Shown: positions 33,801-44,929, counted from the first letter of the stretch. The stretch is 64,000 nt of DNA from Asterias amurensis (GCF_032118995.1 NC_092651.1:7604785-7668784), one strand, 5' to 3'. A program made the numbers and translations. The notes: generated by a model from the sequence alone, not told the origin.

Positions 33801-36800
33801 CTATGTTTAAACACTTTTAGCTGTATTTATAACACCCCCACCTCACATGCTCTTCACCAATAGGAATAGCCAAACTGTCTGCAGTATGCATAAATGTAAA
33901 TACACTAGAGCATTTACACATCAGGTACAGCAGTATTTTGTTTTTCACAATCCAAGTATAAATTGTCTTTGTGTTTTTGTTTAAAATGCTCAGCTGTTGA
34001 TTGCATGATCTCAATTGAAACACTACAATCTTTAATGTGAAAAATCACAGACGATGATTCTAACTCTTACAAGAATATATGACAATGATATTATTCCAGT
34101 GTTGATTCTATACTTATATTAAGGTCACAATAATGATCATTGTTACCATGAGTGCTGTTTCGGAGTCTCCGATGTCTTCATAGGCTAGACCTAACCTATA
34201 GCTTGCTTCACCCTCCTTCTGGTGATGCCCACCTGAAACAATTAAACCAACACATCTTTAATGCCTGTGATTGTTTTCAGAGCTCGGGAAAGTACCGAGT
34301 ATACAGTGCCTTTTTGAGATATGGTGGGCACTATAGGAGTGCACTGGTTTGGTTTTGGTGTATAAACAGGCAGATTTTCCCAAATCCAATTGTGTCATAG
34401 TGCTGTGTCCACCATAATATCTCAAAATGGCTTATAGAGACAAAGTTTTCATCAGAACATGGGAAGATTGTTTTATTTTTATGATAATTTCTGCAGAATC
34501 AGAGAAAGTTGGCAGCTCTTGTGAAAAGCAACATAAATAATATAGAAAGGCTTGCGGTAACACAATGTAATTGGCTATAATGAGTTGGGGGTGGTTTCAA
34601 CTCAACATTTCGATCAGTATGCTCTGATAAATAAATAAATAAATAAATAAATTTAAAAAAAAATGTTAAAAAGATGTCCCTTACTCTCTTTGGCCTTCTC
34701 AAATGCTTTGAGTAGATTTGAGATAGCTTCTTGTGGGTCCTTCTCCTCTCCTGCTTGGTACATCTCAGCAATGGTTGTATATAAGCGTCTTAGATGCTCA
34801 CAGGCTTCTGAGTGTAAACTCTGACCTTCGCCATTTACCCAGGCTGGATTCTTAGAAGCAAGCTCATAAAAAGCTTCAAAGTGTTCTGCTGCTTCACTGT
34901 TCTCTTCTGTAAATATAAAAATAAAATGTAAAACGTTTGAAAACTTTTTCTTCAGTTTTAGTTTTATTAAACTTTACACTGGCATAAAAACATAAATATA
35001 CAAGACGATACATAGAGAAACAATGAACCAAAAAAGCTTAAAAATACCAAGCCAGTGAGTGGCGAGGAGGAACAGGTGACCAGCACCTCTACAAAGCCGT
35101 CCTGCCACAAAGGATGTCCCCTGAAACCCACCCCATAGTTAAAAACCACCCATCCCACTACATAAAAAAAATTTTAAAAAATTTAAAAAAGGGGGGGGGG
35201 GGGGTGCTTGACGGCGGGAATTACAGACGACAACAAGAGCAATGGCAATGTGACACCCAAGTGCAAACATCATCCGCTGAAAAGTCAGATACAAACTTGT
35301 CCCTGTAAAACTAGAGCAGAAGAGTCTTAAATGCTGACAAGGACACATTAGATCTGATAGGGGATTTAAGGGCTAGGAATGACCGGGATTTGGGGGAAGT
35401 ATTGAGCCACTTTCCATCATTAAATGTCCCATATGGTCTGCATCTCAAAATAGCCTCTCCTAGTCAAACTCCTACTGCCTGGCTTCGTGCACCAATCCCT
35501 GTTTCTAACCAAAGGCAGAGGTGTGAAGGTGAGTTTCTGGCACCTCAAATCCAGATTGCTCCGGACAGGTGAAGTTCGTTAGCCATGGGAGGCAATCCAC
35601 CTAGGAGAAGGTACTCTGATTCCAAACCTGGGCAGGAGGGGCTCGTTAGCCATGGGAGGCAATCCACCTAGGAGAAGACACTCTGACTCCAAACCCGGGC
35701 AGGAGGGGCTCGTTAGCCATGGGAAGGCAGCTGTCCTAGGAGATGGAAAACTTCGACTTCAAACCAACCGTCTTGGGAGAGGAGTTGCGACCACCCAAGT
35801 ACTACCTCCAAAATTGAAAAGCCTGAACATGAATTATAATCCATTGATGAATCGTATACTTCCAGCGGCCGGAGTCCGCAGGAACTTAGCTGAGGGGATT
35901 CGAGCACGCTCGCCCTGTGAGCATGATGACGACGTTCCTTTAAACCCCAATGTATCATCTTTGGGGAGGGGGGCGGCTGATGGGTGCCGGAGAACCAACG
36001 CGCTACTTAGATGTAAGAAGAGTACGTCTATTGCCACCATGAAGAGAAACGAAGCCCAGACATGCCAGACAGCAACTGGTGGTGTTGGACTCATGCTCAG
36101 CAGGGACGCACAGAAGACGCTTATCAGTGTTACCCGGTCATCTGATAGGGTAATTACTGCCTCCTTCAAGGGAAACCCAGTTCTAACAACCATAGTGGCT
36201 TATGCGCCAACCCTTCAAGCACAGGAAGATGAAAAGGTAGCATTTTATAATGCTCTGACACAAACAGTTGAGGCTGTCCCTCAGCATCATTTTCTTGCCA
36301 TCCTTGGTGACTTCAATGCCCGTCTGGGACTGGGGGATGCTCCTTTCACCTACCATCAAGTTGCCAATGACAATGGTAAGCTTCTGATAGAGCTGATTGA
36401 GGACTACTCTCTTCTCGCCAATAACAACCAGTTTGAAAAGTGTAAGGGAAGGCTCTGGACATGGTTGTCTCTAACAGGTTCAAAGGCCCAGATTGACTTC
36501 ATCCTTACCAGACGTAAATGGAGGAACAGCGTACTTGACTCTTGTGCCCACAATACTTTCTCTACAGTTGGTTCAGACCATAGAGTTGTGGTGACAAAGG
36601 TGTGCCTTAGTCTCAGATCTCCACGTAAGGCAGCCACTGGAAGGGTTCAGTATGATTGGGGGAAACTCCGAGGAGACAGCAATCTACAGGAGAGGTACGC
36701 CATTGAAGTCCACAATCGGTTCCAGGTACTGACTGAGGATGAGGAATCTGCAACCTGCCGCTACGGGAAATTCATTGAAGCAAATAAGGAGGCAGCAGAG

Positions 36801-39800
36801 ATCTGCATGGACAAGGTTCCTAAGGTGAAAAAGAGGGCAAAAGCCTCAAGGGATCCTCGTGTCGTCATAGCAAGAGAGGAGATGCAAGTAGACTATAATT
36901 CACTAGTAGCAGATTACAGCTGCAACAAACAAGAACAATATGCTATCAAGAAAAAGGCTTTAGCTGAAACCTACGACCTTATAGAGGAGGAGGTACTATT
37001 CCAGAAAATCAGTGAAGTGGAACAGGCTCACGTTAACCAAAAACATGCATTGAGCTGGAAATTGATCAATGAGATCACTGGTAAAAAGACATCCAAGCCC
37101 TCTCAGATCAAGGGAGACACAGATGAGCAATGGGTAGACGCATGGTATCGTCACTTCAAAAACCTACTTGGAGACGCACCAGCTGTGCTTGAAGCTCAGG
37201 AGGAGGTAGAACAAGTGTTCAGTGATCTTGACATAGAGGATAGTCCCTTCAGCCAGGAAGAGTATGCCAAAGCACTGAGCAGTCTCAAGAGTGGAAAAGC
37301 CTGCGGGGAGGATGGTGTTGTCCCAGAAGTCGTAAAGCATGTCCCCATCAACGACATTATGCTTGATTTCATCAACTGTGCATATGAGAAGGGAGAAGCA
37401 ACAGATCAGTGGAGCACAATCAATATCATCACCTGTTACTGTCAGTTGAGGAGGAGTGCCTGAAAATTGGCCTACAGCTGAACACAAAAAAGACCAAGGT
37501 GATAGCTTACAACATCAGTGAGCCTCCTATCCACACAAGGGACGGCACAACTCTTCGTTTTGAATCTGACTTCAAATACCTTGGATCCTGGATCAACTCC
37601 AGTGAAAAAGACCTGAAGATACAAAAAGGACAGGCGTGGTCTGTGCTTCACAGCATGAAAAAGGTGTGGTCATCAACGCTGAGTGCCCGGCTGAAAAGAT
37701 CACTATTTGTCGCAACAGTGGTGTCAGTGCTTTTATACGGAGCTGAGACCTGGACCCTCACCACCAGTATGGAGAAGTCTCTGGATGGTTGCTACACCAG
37801 GATGCTGCATATGGCCCTAAACATCCCCTGGCAGGACCACATGAGAAACTCCAACCTGTATGCTGGCTGGCCAAAGGCCACAGAGAAGATCCGTGAACGC
37901 CGACTCAAGCTCGCTGGGCACTGTGTCCGCCACTCGGAGCTTGCCGCTTGCCCAACCATCCTATGGGAGCCCACCCAAGGCAAGGCCTCGCGTGGGAGAA
38001 GATGTCTCTCCTTTGTTGACACATTAAAACGAGACACCGGCTTGATCATCGCTGAGGAACTTCGCGAGAAAAATCACTGGGCAGGCTCGAGCTTCTAGAT
38101 GGCGCTCGACATGATGATGATGATGTCTGACTGACAGCGCACCGCGGAAGCTGGTTCCACATGGGGACAATCCGCTGAAAATAAAACGACTTATGGGACT
38201 CTGTTTTGCAACGAGGAACTGATAACCTGAAGGGATCAGAAGACAGTCTAGTGGCAGGACGGCCCTGTGTGACATTAAAACTTACATATCTATCAACCTT
38301 ATTTGACCGCATTTACATTTAAAAAACAGAATAAGATCACAAATTTCCCTTCTAAAAGACAAGGGTAAAATGAAAAGACGTTCTAGCCGTGTCTTATAAT
38401 CTTCTTGAGGACGATGTAAAATGATCTTAGTGGCTCGTCTTTGGACACCTTCAACAAGTTTAATATTGCGTTTTGAAGTGCCACTCTAAACTGAACTACA
38501 ATACTCCAAGTCGCTTCTAATTAATGCAGTATAAAGAGTTTTAGAAACTCTGCATGGAGCGTCATAATCAATTGTGCGTTTAATCATACCCAACTTTGCA
38601 TTTGCTAGTAATATGACTAACTTGAGAATTCCAAACGAAATCAAAAGAAATGTCTACTCCTAAATCACGAAAAGAGTCTGTTCTTTCAAGATGAGAATTA
38701 TTCAAGTTGTAATCAAAATTAACACACTGTTTACGTCTAGAAATAGACATAGTTTGACACTTCTGGATGTTAAAGCTTAAGTCCCATTCAACACTCCACG
38801 AATATAAAGAATCTAGGTCATTCTGAAGAAGCCTACAGTCTGATGTGTTTTTAATGGACTTAAAACATTTAGAATCATCAGCAAATAAAGCTAAAGTGGA
38901 ATGTTGAACAGAACTGAGCATGTCATTTATATACAAAAGAAACAAAAGCGGACCTAAAACCGACCCCTGTGGAACACCTGATACAACGGGACGCCATTCA
39001 GAACTACTCCCTTCAATAACCACCCTTTGTTGGCGATTACTCAAGTATGAACTGAACCACTCGAGCAAGTTAGAATGGAACCCAAAACCCTGTAATTTGT
39101 GTAAAAGCAATTTGTGAGAAACGCTACCAAACGCTTTAGAAAAATCAAGGTAAACCACATCGACCTGCCCAGCTTTGTCCAAAACACAGCTGACCTCTTG
39201 ATAAACAGACAAAAGTTGTGAAACAGTGGAGCGGCCTTTGACAAACCCGTGCTGTAAGTGATGAAGTTCACCCTGAAAAGCAGGAAATATGGTATTAAAA
39301 ATGGCCCTTTCCATAACTTTGGCACATACGCAAAGTAACGACACAGGTCTATAATTTTCCACACAACTCTTGTCTTTTTTCTTGAAAATTGGAACCACAT
39401 TAGCTCTCAACCAGTCACTGGTTAATTCTTTGGTAGACAGAGACAGGTTAAATATATGACTCAAAGGAGACACAATTTGATTTGCACATTCCTTGAGCAA
39501 GCGAGGAGATAGTCCATCGGGGCCTACAGCTTTGGTGACATCTAAATTATTAAGTATTACAAGTACATCACTCTCGCTGATGGAAATAGAACCCAACATA
39601 TCATGTTTATGTGCGGCAACATGAGGAAAAAACAATCATAGTTTTTAGGAAGAGCTAACACTGAGTGAAAATAAGCATTGAACAATGTGGCTTTGTCTTG
39701 GGCATCAGTGGCAGTCTGCCCATTGTCATTCTTGACCATTTGGGGAAGAGACTTAGATTTAGTTTTTTGCCTAAAAAAATGACCAAAATCTCTTTGGATT

Positions 39801-42800
39801 ATCGGCAAGCGTGGACCCAAGATTGTTAATATACTGTTTATACTTCAATGTTAAAAGATTCTTATAACTATTGCGAAGCTTGCGAAAAGTAGCCCAGTGC
39901 TGAGCCAAATTGGATGCCAAAGCTTTCTTCCAAGCAGATTTCTTTATGTTTTGCAAGTGCCGCACTTCAGCATCAATCCAACCAGGAGCAGCAGGGTCCT
40001 TAACTTTAAATTTAGGAACGCACCTGTCAATTACATTGGAAAATATGTCAACAAAATTGGACCGAGCCACATTAACATTAACAGCATCATATACAATACC
40101 AAAATCAACATTAGACAAGATAGATCTAATAATGTCAAAGTTAGCTCGCTTAAAATTATAAACACAGTGAGGAGCTTTCTTATTTTGTTTCACCCGGGTA
40201 CAAATTTTAAACTCAAGCAGTTTGTGATCAGTATTAAAACTCTCGTGAGTGACATAAAAATCGTTGACCTTATCAGGGTGAGTAGTAAACACCAAATCTA
40301 AAATATATATCACAATTCTCTCTAGACGGAATATGATTAAGTTGCCTGAGAAAATAATCATTAAATATATCACAAAATTCTTGTTCGTAGTCCGATATAC
40401 CAGCCATAACTAGACTGTGGCAACCTTTAACCTTGGGCAAGTTGAATTCTCCAATAACGATAATATGTTCAAACTGCGAAGTAATGTTCGTCAAAGCAGC
40501 ATTTACGGACCTGACAAAAACTCCAGTGTCGCCATAGCAAAGAATGACTGCAATTTTGTGTGTCGCGTTGGGTCTCATTTCAACAATTAAGATCTCATCG
40601 TCGGGTTCAAGGTCCTCACGGCGTGTTGATAATACAGAGTCCTTTATAGCACAGAGTAGACCTCCACCTCTAGTCTTGTTGATGTTCGATCTGTCTTTAT
40701 GATAATGGGTGTGTCCTGGCACCGACAGCTCAGCATCATCCACAGTAGAATTAAGCCAGAACACAAACACAGTCATGGTTGCAGTTGGTTAAAATGGCTT
40801 CAAAATCTCTCAGTTTACTCATTCTGCCTTGATAGACTGTTTTTAAGCTGCGAGCATTCATGTACAAAAAGTTTAAGCCGCTGGCCTTGCGAGTTGATGT
40901 TGATGGAGGGTTGCCTGGGCCAGGACATGGATGAACATCACCGCAAACCAAGAGGGCCACCGTGAAGAGTAGACTATTAAGATGACAAATGTTAATTGAA
41001 CGATCCAAACATTGTGATGCTCTAAATTCCTTCCTTGATCTTTTCTCGGGGCGAATGATAAAATACGACAGAGCTTCGGATCAGTTGAATAGCAAAAGTT
41101 GGTAAACCAGTCTGAATTATATCAAACGGATCAATACCGGCAATACTGGTCGAATCAAGATGAAAGTCTGTAGTTTTAAAGTCCAACTTGCACAATGAGA
41201 GCACCATACAGTATATAAAAAGTGCACAGGAAATACCTTGCAGACCGGCAGCCATCTTGAGCCCGCAGATCGAGAAAATCAAGACGATCAAAATCAGTCA
41301 ACATCCAGTCATTGGCAACAGCAAAATGTATGAAATATGGTTGAAATTGTGTAGCACACTTGAAGGCAGACTTACAGTTAAAAAAGAGAAAGTTTGATGA
41401 CAAAAGACGACAAAAGACGACAAAACGATGACATTTAGACAGACGACGAGCAGAAACACAACCCGCCTCAATGAACAGCACCCTTCAATTTCAATTATGC
41501 TACTCTCACGCTTGGGTAAACATGAATACTTGAAATTCGCGATGAATTCGCCCAAAAGTTGCGATTTGATAGTGAATAATTTTCTCGGTCGTCCTTAAAC
41601 CTCTCCTTACCAATATCTTACGTATAATACGTACGCTTTACCAACAGTACCAATGGCTTACCAATGCTTACGAATATCAATGGCGAATTACCTTCTTCAC
41701 AACGTTCGCTGAAATTTAGGAAGCGCTTCGTATTGCTGTTCTCACGAAGATGAATATTTGAATTTAGCGTTGAATTCATCCAAAATGGCGGTTGAGTAGT
41801 GAATATTTTCATCTCTGTCTCACCCCTCAATCGTCCACGGTCGGCCATCTCCTTACCAATATCTTATGAATACAACGAATGCTTACCAACGCTTTCCAAT
41901 GCTTTTACAAACGTTGCCAACCCTTACGCATGCTTTACCAATGTTACCAATGCTTACGAAAATCGATGGCGAATGACCGTCTTTGCAACTATCGCTGAAA
42001 TTTAGAAACCAGTTTCTTAACTGATCGATCTTCGTAAGGAGGTGGGGATTAATTTGTGAATGTTCCAAATTTGTTACCAACGCTTACGAAGACAAAGCGA
42101 ATGTTGCGAAGTTTGAGCGATTGTCAAACATTTCCTTCCAATAGCATATTTGCCGTGTGAGAGCAGCATAAAGTGACCAATCTTCGTAAGGAGGTGGAGA
42201 ATGACTTGTGAGTGAGTGAATTTGTTATCAACGTTTATGAAGACACGGTGAATGTTGCAAAGTTTGAGCGATTGTTAAGCATATTCACCCCCGTGTGAGA
42301 GTAGCATTACGTACAAACTTAGTATTTGTTTTTCTCCAACAGGAACCACACATTGAATTTGCATTTCGCATGATACTATTGAAAACAAAATTTATCTGCA
42401 AGCAGAATGTATCCACCACATGAACAATTTAGTGCAGGCGCCTTAAGAAAAGGAAAATTACAGACCAATGTTTTCAGGAGAGTCGCGTAAATCAATGTAG
42501 GCCTACATGCTAAAAGAATTTTCCTGACATTGTTTTACTCACTTTTCATAAACTACATGTACAATGCCTCAAGTAATATTTCAAGGGAAGCTTCTACCAC
42601 TGTTATCTTCAAACCCTGTAAGTTAAATGTAAATCTGTAGACATTGTGTTTTGTGTTGTACAAAAAGTACCCAGACCATTTATTAATTCCTTGTGGAAGT
42701 AGAGGAGATGACTACTTACTCCTCCTTTCATAAGCTCTTCCCATGTTGCAGTGAGCCTCTCCTTCCTTTTTCCTTCCATCACCTTTAATCTTCTGAGCCA

Positions 42801-44929
42801 TCTCTAAGCATGAGATGAAGAAGTGATCAGACAGCCATAGGTCTCCAGTCCCAAGAAAATACTCTGCAATACCATTCCTTGACGCAAACACTCCATCGAT
42901 GTCATCTGTTAAAACATTATAGAAATACAGTTTCAAATTGGAAAACATCTTTTACTAGAAAAGCACATTTTGTTGTACTGTAATGTATTCAAAAGCAAAA
43001 CAGTAAAAGTAAAGAAACGGGGGTGGATTTCACAAAGAGTTGGGACTAGTCCTAACTTAAGACTAATCCTAGGACATATTAAGGCTAGTCCTTAAAATCA
43101 AGACTAGTCTTAATTGCGTACCTATTCTTAGAGCAAGCTCTGCCTCTGTAAGCCGTTTCCTCATCTCCTCCAGCTTGGATTCCTGTTGTGCTAAGAGGTT
43201 CCTGTCTTGTAAGAGAGAGTCGGGCCCAGCGGCATCAATCTCAGCCTTCTGTTGTTGGACCAAGGCAAAGACCTCAGAGAAGGAGCGGTGAAAGCCATCT
43301 TTCAACATTTCCAAGCAAAGATTATGGAAAAATGTGTTGCGATACCTAAAGAAATCAATTGTTACATTTTTAAAATTCTCACAAACCACACAAAAAAGAT
43401 GTGTTAGACGTTGTGAAACAATTTGGTAACCCTGTTCAATTTTAAACTCCCATATTGGCAAACTTTGTTGTTTTACTTATAAAAGAACAATGCAAGTATT
43501 TTGATCTTTTATTGAGCATGGGAAACATCATAAAATTCATGGATGTTGTATTTGAATGTTTAAAAGGCGCACTTGTTTTTCATCTAAAAGCTGTAAAAGT
43601 TAAATAAAGCATAGATTATGATTACAGGACGTGTTTAACCCTATGAATGATAAAAAAAACAGTTAAGAGTTTTACCAAGATAACCAAATACCTGAGAAAT
43701 CCAAAAATATTACAAGCCTTTTCATTGCTAGTGTCCATACTATGCTGTTTGTGTAAACAAATATTTAAAGTCATACAAAGTTTTACATGCCCAGCTACAT
43801 ACATACATTTGTGTCATGCATTTTACCAACCTGCTAAATTTGCTTTAAAGTGTAATTCATAAGTAGGATTTGAAACTTTGCATGGTGTAAATACGATATA
43901 CAAAGGTTTGCGGTAACACCATGTAATGACTATCTCTAATGAGTTGGGGTGGTCCTGAAAAGAACCGTTGGTTTCAACATTCGATCAGATGCTCTGATCG
44001 TCTTCTGCAGCATCAGAGTCCAGCTTTCTCCAGAAGACGATCGGAGCATACTGATCAAAATGTCGAGTTTAAACCAACAGTTCTTTTCAGAACCACCCCA
44101 ACTCATTAGAGATAGTCATTACATGGTGTTACTGCAAACCTTTGTGCACCCCCCGTCAAACTTGTTTCCTAGTCAAGCATACATATTATACATCACAGCT
44201 CACTGAGAAGGTAGGACAAATCTTAGGATTATCATTTCTTTCATTTTAAATATCTCTTTCAAGCCCTGTTTAATTTGGTAAAACTACCTTGGGACCAGTA
44301 CAAGATACCAATTCAAACAATTTTATACAATTGGAATTGGATGGTTATTTTCTGCTTGTGTGGATAGCACTCTGCACTAAGGCTAAAAAATAGAAGCTTA
44401 GTACCACTATCTCAAACAAACAAACAGACCAAATTTCACTAACGTACATAATTATGCGTGTATGTGTCCATGTTTTACGTTTACTCGTGCTACACTAAAC
44501 TACAACAAGTGCTATGTAAAACGTTGATGATGGCACGATTGCTAAAGTAGTGGAATGTATGTGTGACAGCCGGGTATTTTTAGCAAAAGTGACTTCATTA
44601 ATTAGGAGTGCTATAGCAAACATCACTTTTGAGAGTGGTGGCAGACGTTGCCTTGACGGAAGTTGATGGTATAAGTTTAAATTCCTCTGAAGCACTAACC
44701 TGTGAGTGTCCATCTTAGTGAGGCTTGGTTGTTTGTTCTTTAATAGATGCTGTTTCATCATGTGTTCACGCTCCCTCCTACCTGATACTTTCATTTGTGG
44801 TTTGAGGTATTGATCAGGGGGCCTGTATTTATTAGGAGGGCTAGGGACTCTGTGTTGTGCGATGGCTTGATCATGAATGGCGGGGGAATGCCCTCTTGTG
44901 TTGTGGATGGCTGGCAACGGTGCTGCCAT
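30537..44929 (-). CDS. TTC29: TTC29, tetratricopeptide repeat protein 29, eight coding exons, complete coding sequence
   Basis: Minus-strand exons in order 44929-44700, 43345-43122, 42905-42720, 34906-34685, 34232-34147, 33181-33090, 32208-32085 and 30803-30537 total 1431 nt, giving 476 aa (human is about 475). All phases fit and all introns are GT-AG. Diagnostic blocks are YRNTFFHNLCLEMLKDGFH then SFSEVFAL (about residues 78-104), a coiled-coil-like stretch (about 105-148), EGEASYRLGLAYE, GKLDEAVRYLEMF, the KASQYFGNAFNIARSMDNP TPR block and AKAHQ-like IANAHQTLGRYM near the C-terminus. The family acts in motile cilia, and loss in humans and mice damages sperm flagella. TPRs start near residue 153. 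A splice acceptor at 44946-44947, 16 nt before the ATG, shows an upstream non-coding exon. Intron 3 is 7.8 kb because of two LINEs. Confidence 0.9.
30940..31000. mobile_element. SINE tail fragment
   Basis: GCCAGGAGCGTCACTGAGTG then GACATGTGCGCTATATA matches the 3' tail of the 48091-48516 SINE. Lies in TTC29 intron 7. Confidence 0.6.
31146..31293. mobile_element. Family D MITE
   Basis: GGGTTGGATTTCACAAATAG at the left and TTCTTTGTAAAATCGACCCC at the right, with TTAGGAC and GTCCTAA words between. The following 31300-31690 stretch of intron 7 shows nothing. Confidence 0.6.
31694..32060. mobile_element. Family A MITE, right end lost, beside TTC29 exon 7
   Basis: Begins TTAAAGGAACACGTTGCCTT and carries a central inverted pair GGTCGGCCATTTATGGGAG. 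It breaks off after CAAAGACCAACTCGACC at 32060, without its last 30 or so bases, about 25 bp from the exon-7 boundary. Confidence 0.7.
32085..32208 (-). CDS. TTC29: TTC29 coding exon 7
   Basis: 124 nt, acceptor TTTATAG, donor GTAAGC. Encodes QGKLDEAVRYLEMFEDIAEK then CSCLGAVYNSL. A family A MITE ends about 25 bp beyond its donor. Confidence 0.92.
32390..32780. mobile_element. Family A MITE, complete
   Basis: TTAAAGGAACACGTTGCC to GGCAACGTGTTCCTTTAA, with a perfect central inverted TGGGAGTCAAAATTTTGACTCCCA. The left TTAA lies at the end of a CAGCGCTTTACACAGGCG repeat tail (32336-32392) that also looks like a retroposon 3' end. Confidence 0.8.
33090..33181 (-). CDS. TTC29: TTC29 coding exon 6
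   Basis: 92 nt, acceptor CTTCTAG, donor GTAAGA. Encodes YHTGFMDICKKFGDQDGMG then KACEAIAKSYE. Confidence 0.92.
33378..33762 (+). repeat. 76-bp minisatellite, five units
   Basis: The word ATTGATTACCGGT or its variants recurs at spacings 76, 79, 76 and 76. Each unit has GCAGCGTCAAAATGCATGC and an alternating GTGCGCGCGC run. Lies in TTC29 intron 5. Open frames across it on both strands are artefacts. Confidence 0.9.
34147..34232 (-). CDS. TTC29: TTC29 coding exon 5
   Basis: 86 nt, acceptor TTTCAG, donor GTAACA. Encodes GHHQKEGEASYRLGLAYE then DIGDSETALM, a TPR helix pair; phase 0 end. Confidence 0.92.
34685..34906 (-). CDS. TTC29: TTC29 coding exon 4
   Basis: 222 nt, acceptor TTTACAG, donor GTAAGG. 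Encodes ENSEAAEHFEAFYELAS through LHSEACEHLRRLY to AISNLLKAFEKAKE. Confidence 0.92.
34946..35336 (-). mobile_element. 3' part of the CR1-like LINE, separated by the RTE insertion
   Basis: On the minus strand the sequence continues the reverse transcriptase tail (SAFKT, then FYRDKFVSDF) and ends with a 3' UTR-like TAAAGTTTAATAAAAC. This fits on to the CR1-like segment beginning at 38127. It includes a 16-base G run at 35188-35203. Confidence 0.55.
35337..38126 (+). pseudogene. RTE-like non-LTR retrotransposon, internally deleted
   Basis: An open frame at 35652-37463 carries endonuclease motifs ILGDFNARLG (near 36299) and GSDHRVV (near 36572), then the start of the reverse transcriptase (KSGKACGEDGVVPEV). 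A different frame from about 37425 to 38098 carries the thumb and C-terminus (ECLKIGLQLNTKKTKV, FKYLGSWI, LLYGAETWTL). The core of the polymerase, with its catalytic YADD-type motif, is missing at 37420-37440. The first endonuclease motifs are also missing. The element ends with an (ATG)n tail near 38110-38126, usual for the RTE clade. It lies in TTC29 intron 3, antisense to that gene. Left boundary estimated. Confidence 0.8.
35577..35772 (+). repeat. 65-bp tandem repeats at the RTE 5' end
   Basis: About 2.8 units built on TCGTTAGCCATGGGAGGCAA and GGGCAGGAGGGGC. The third unit is altered. Probably the element's leader; each unit contains an ATG. Confidence 0.75.
38127..41008 (-). pseudogene. 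CR1-like non-LTR retrotransposon, frameshifted
   Basis: Read on the minus strand: a hydrophobic N-terminus with a 2A-like motif (41008-40751), endonuclease pieces LLCAIKDSVLSTRRED and IVIGEFNLPKV (40776-40273), then TTHPDKVNDFYVTH and NTDHKLL (40373-39771), a linker, and the reverse transcriptase (39635-38580) with VVYLDFSKAFGSVSH, SGVPQGSVLGPLLFLLYIND and the catalytic LFADDSK. The C-terminal block HKSFYFQRIVPMWNQLP is at about 38140-38200. At least four frameshifts split it and a stop interrupts the tail. The endonuclease GDFN motif is GEFN here. Same orientation as TTC29. Confidence 0.85.
40916..40939 (-). other. 2A-like motif in the CR1-like LINE
   Basis: Encodes GDVHPCPGP after the hydrophobic LLFTVALLVC, about residue 24-31 of the N-terminal frame. 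Known 2A motifs read D(V/I)ExNPGP. Here E and the key N are replaced. It is probably a degenerate form of the GDxHPNPGP block common in such elements. Confidence 0.55.
41590..42295 (+). repeat. Degenerate direct repeats in TTC29 intron 3
   Basis: Two stretches share TTACCAATGCTTACGAA, ATGGCGAAT and CGCTGAAATTTAG about 250-285 bp apart (near 41663-41722 and 41948-42005). Another pair shares GTTGCGAAGTTTGAGCGATT about 165 bp apart (near 42101 and 42257). The preceding 41009-41570 is possibly the LINE leader but carries no recognised motif. Confidence 0.5.
42510..42681. mobile_element. Partial family C MITE
   Basis: CCTGACATTGTTTTACTCA through AAACCCTGTAAGTTAAATG to AAAAAGTACCCAGACC matches the right half of family C. 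Ends about 33 bp from the TTC29 exon-3 donor. Confidence 0.55.
42720..42905 (-). CDS. TTC29: TTC29 coding exon 3
   Basis: 186 nt, acceptor TTTTAACAG, donor GTAAGT. Encodes DDIDGVFASRNGIAEYFLG through HFFISCLEMAQKI to GEAHCNMGRAYERR, the first clear TPR. Confidence 0.9.
43021..43115. mobile_element. Truncated family D MITE beside TTC29 exon 2
   Basis: GGGTGGATTTCACAAAGAGT then GGGACTAGTCC and AAGGCTAGTCCTTA. The right end is lost within a few bases of the exon-2 donor (43116-43121). Confidence 0.55.
43122..43345 (-). CDS. TTC29: TTC29 coding exon 2
   Basis: 224 nt, acceptor TTTCTTTAG, donor GTACGC. Encodes the family signature NLCLEMLKDGFHRSFSEVF followed by a Gln/Glu/Lys-rich coiled-coil segment ending ELALRI. 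Confidence 0.9.
43911..44147. mobile_element. 237-bp palindromic repeat
   Basis: GCGGTAACACCATGTAATGA at the left is mirrored by TCATTACATGGTGTTACTGC at the right, with ATGAGTTGGGGTGG and CCACCCCAACTCAT inside. A partial relative is at 34549-34640. The first 20 bases resemble family E. Confidence 0.7.
44367..44620. mobile_element. Interspersed repeat, family H
   Basis: AGCACTCTGCACTAAGGCT, AAATAGAAGCTTAGTACC and GACAGCCGGGTATTTT recur in inverse order at 63007-63205. About 80 bp from TTC29 coding exon 1. Confidence 0.55.
44700..44929 (-). CDS. TTC29: TTC29 coding exon 1
   Basis: ATG at 44927-44929, MAAPLPAIHNTRGHS to SLTKMDTH plus two bases of Arg77; donor GTTAGT. A CCACAG acceptor lies just before, so the exon starts at 44945 with 16 nt of 5' UTR. 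A proline-rich, basic, probably disordered N-terminus. Confidence 0.82.

Noticed and set aside
35652..37463. 603-codon host gene
   Set aside because: The endonuclease and polymerase motifs, the ATG-repeat tail and the disrupted C-terminus identify it as an RTE-like retrotransposon remnant.
44495..44699. Extension of TTC29 exon 1 as one long open frame to 44495
   Set aside because: The frame beyond 44700 is intron read-through. The donor GTTAGT and exact phase to exon 2 support splicing there.
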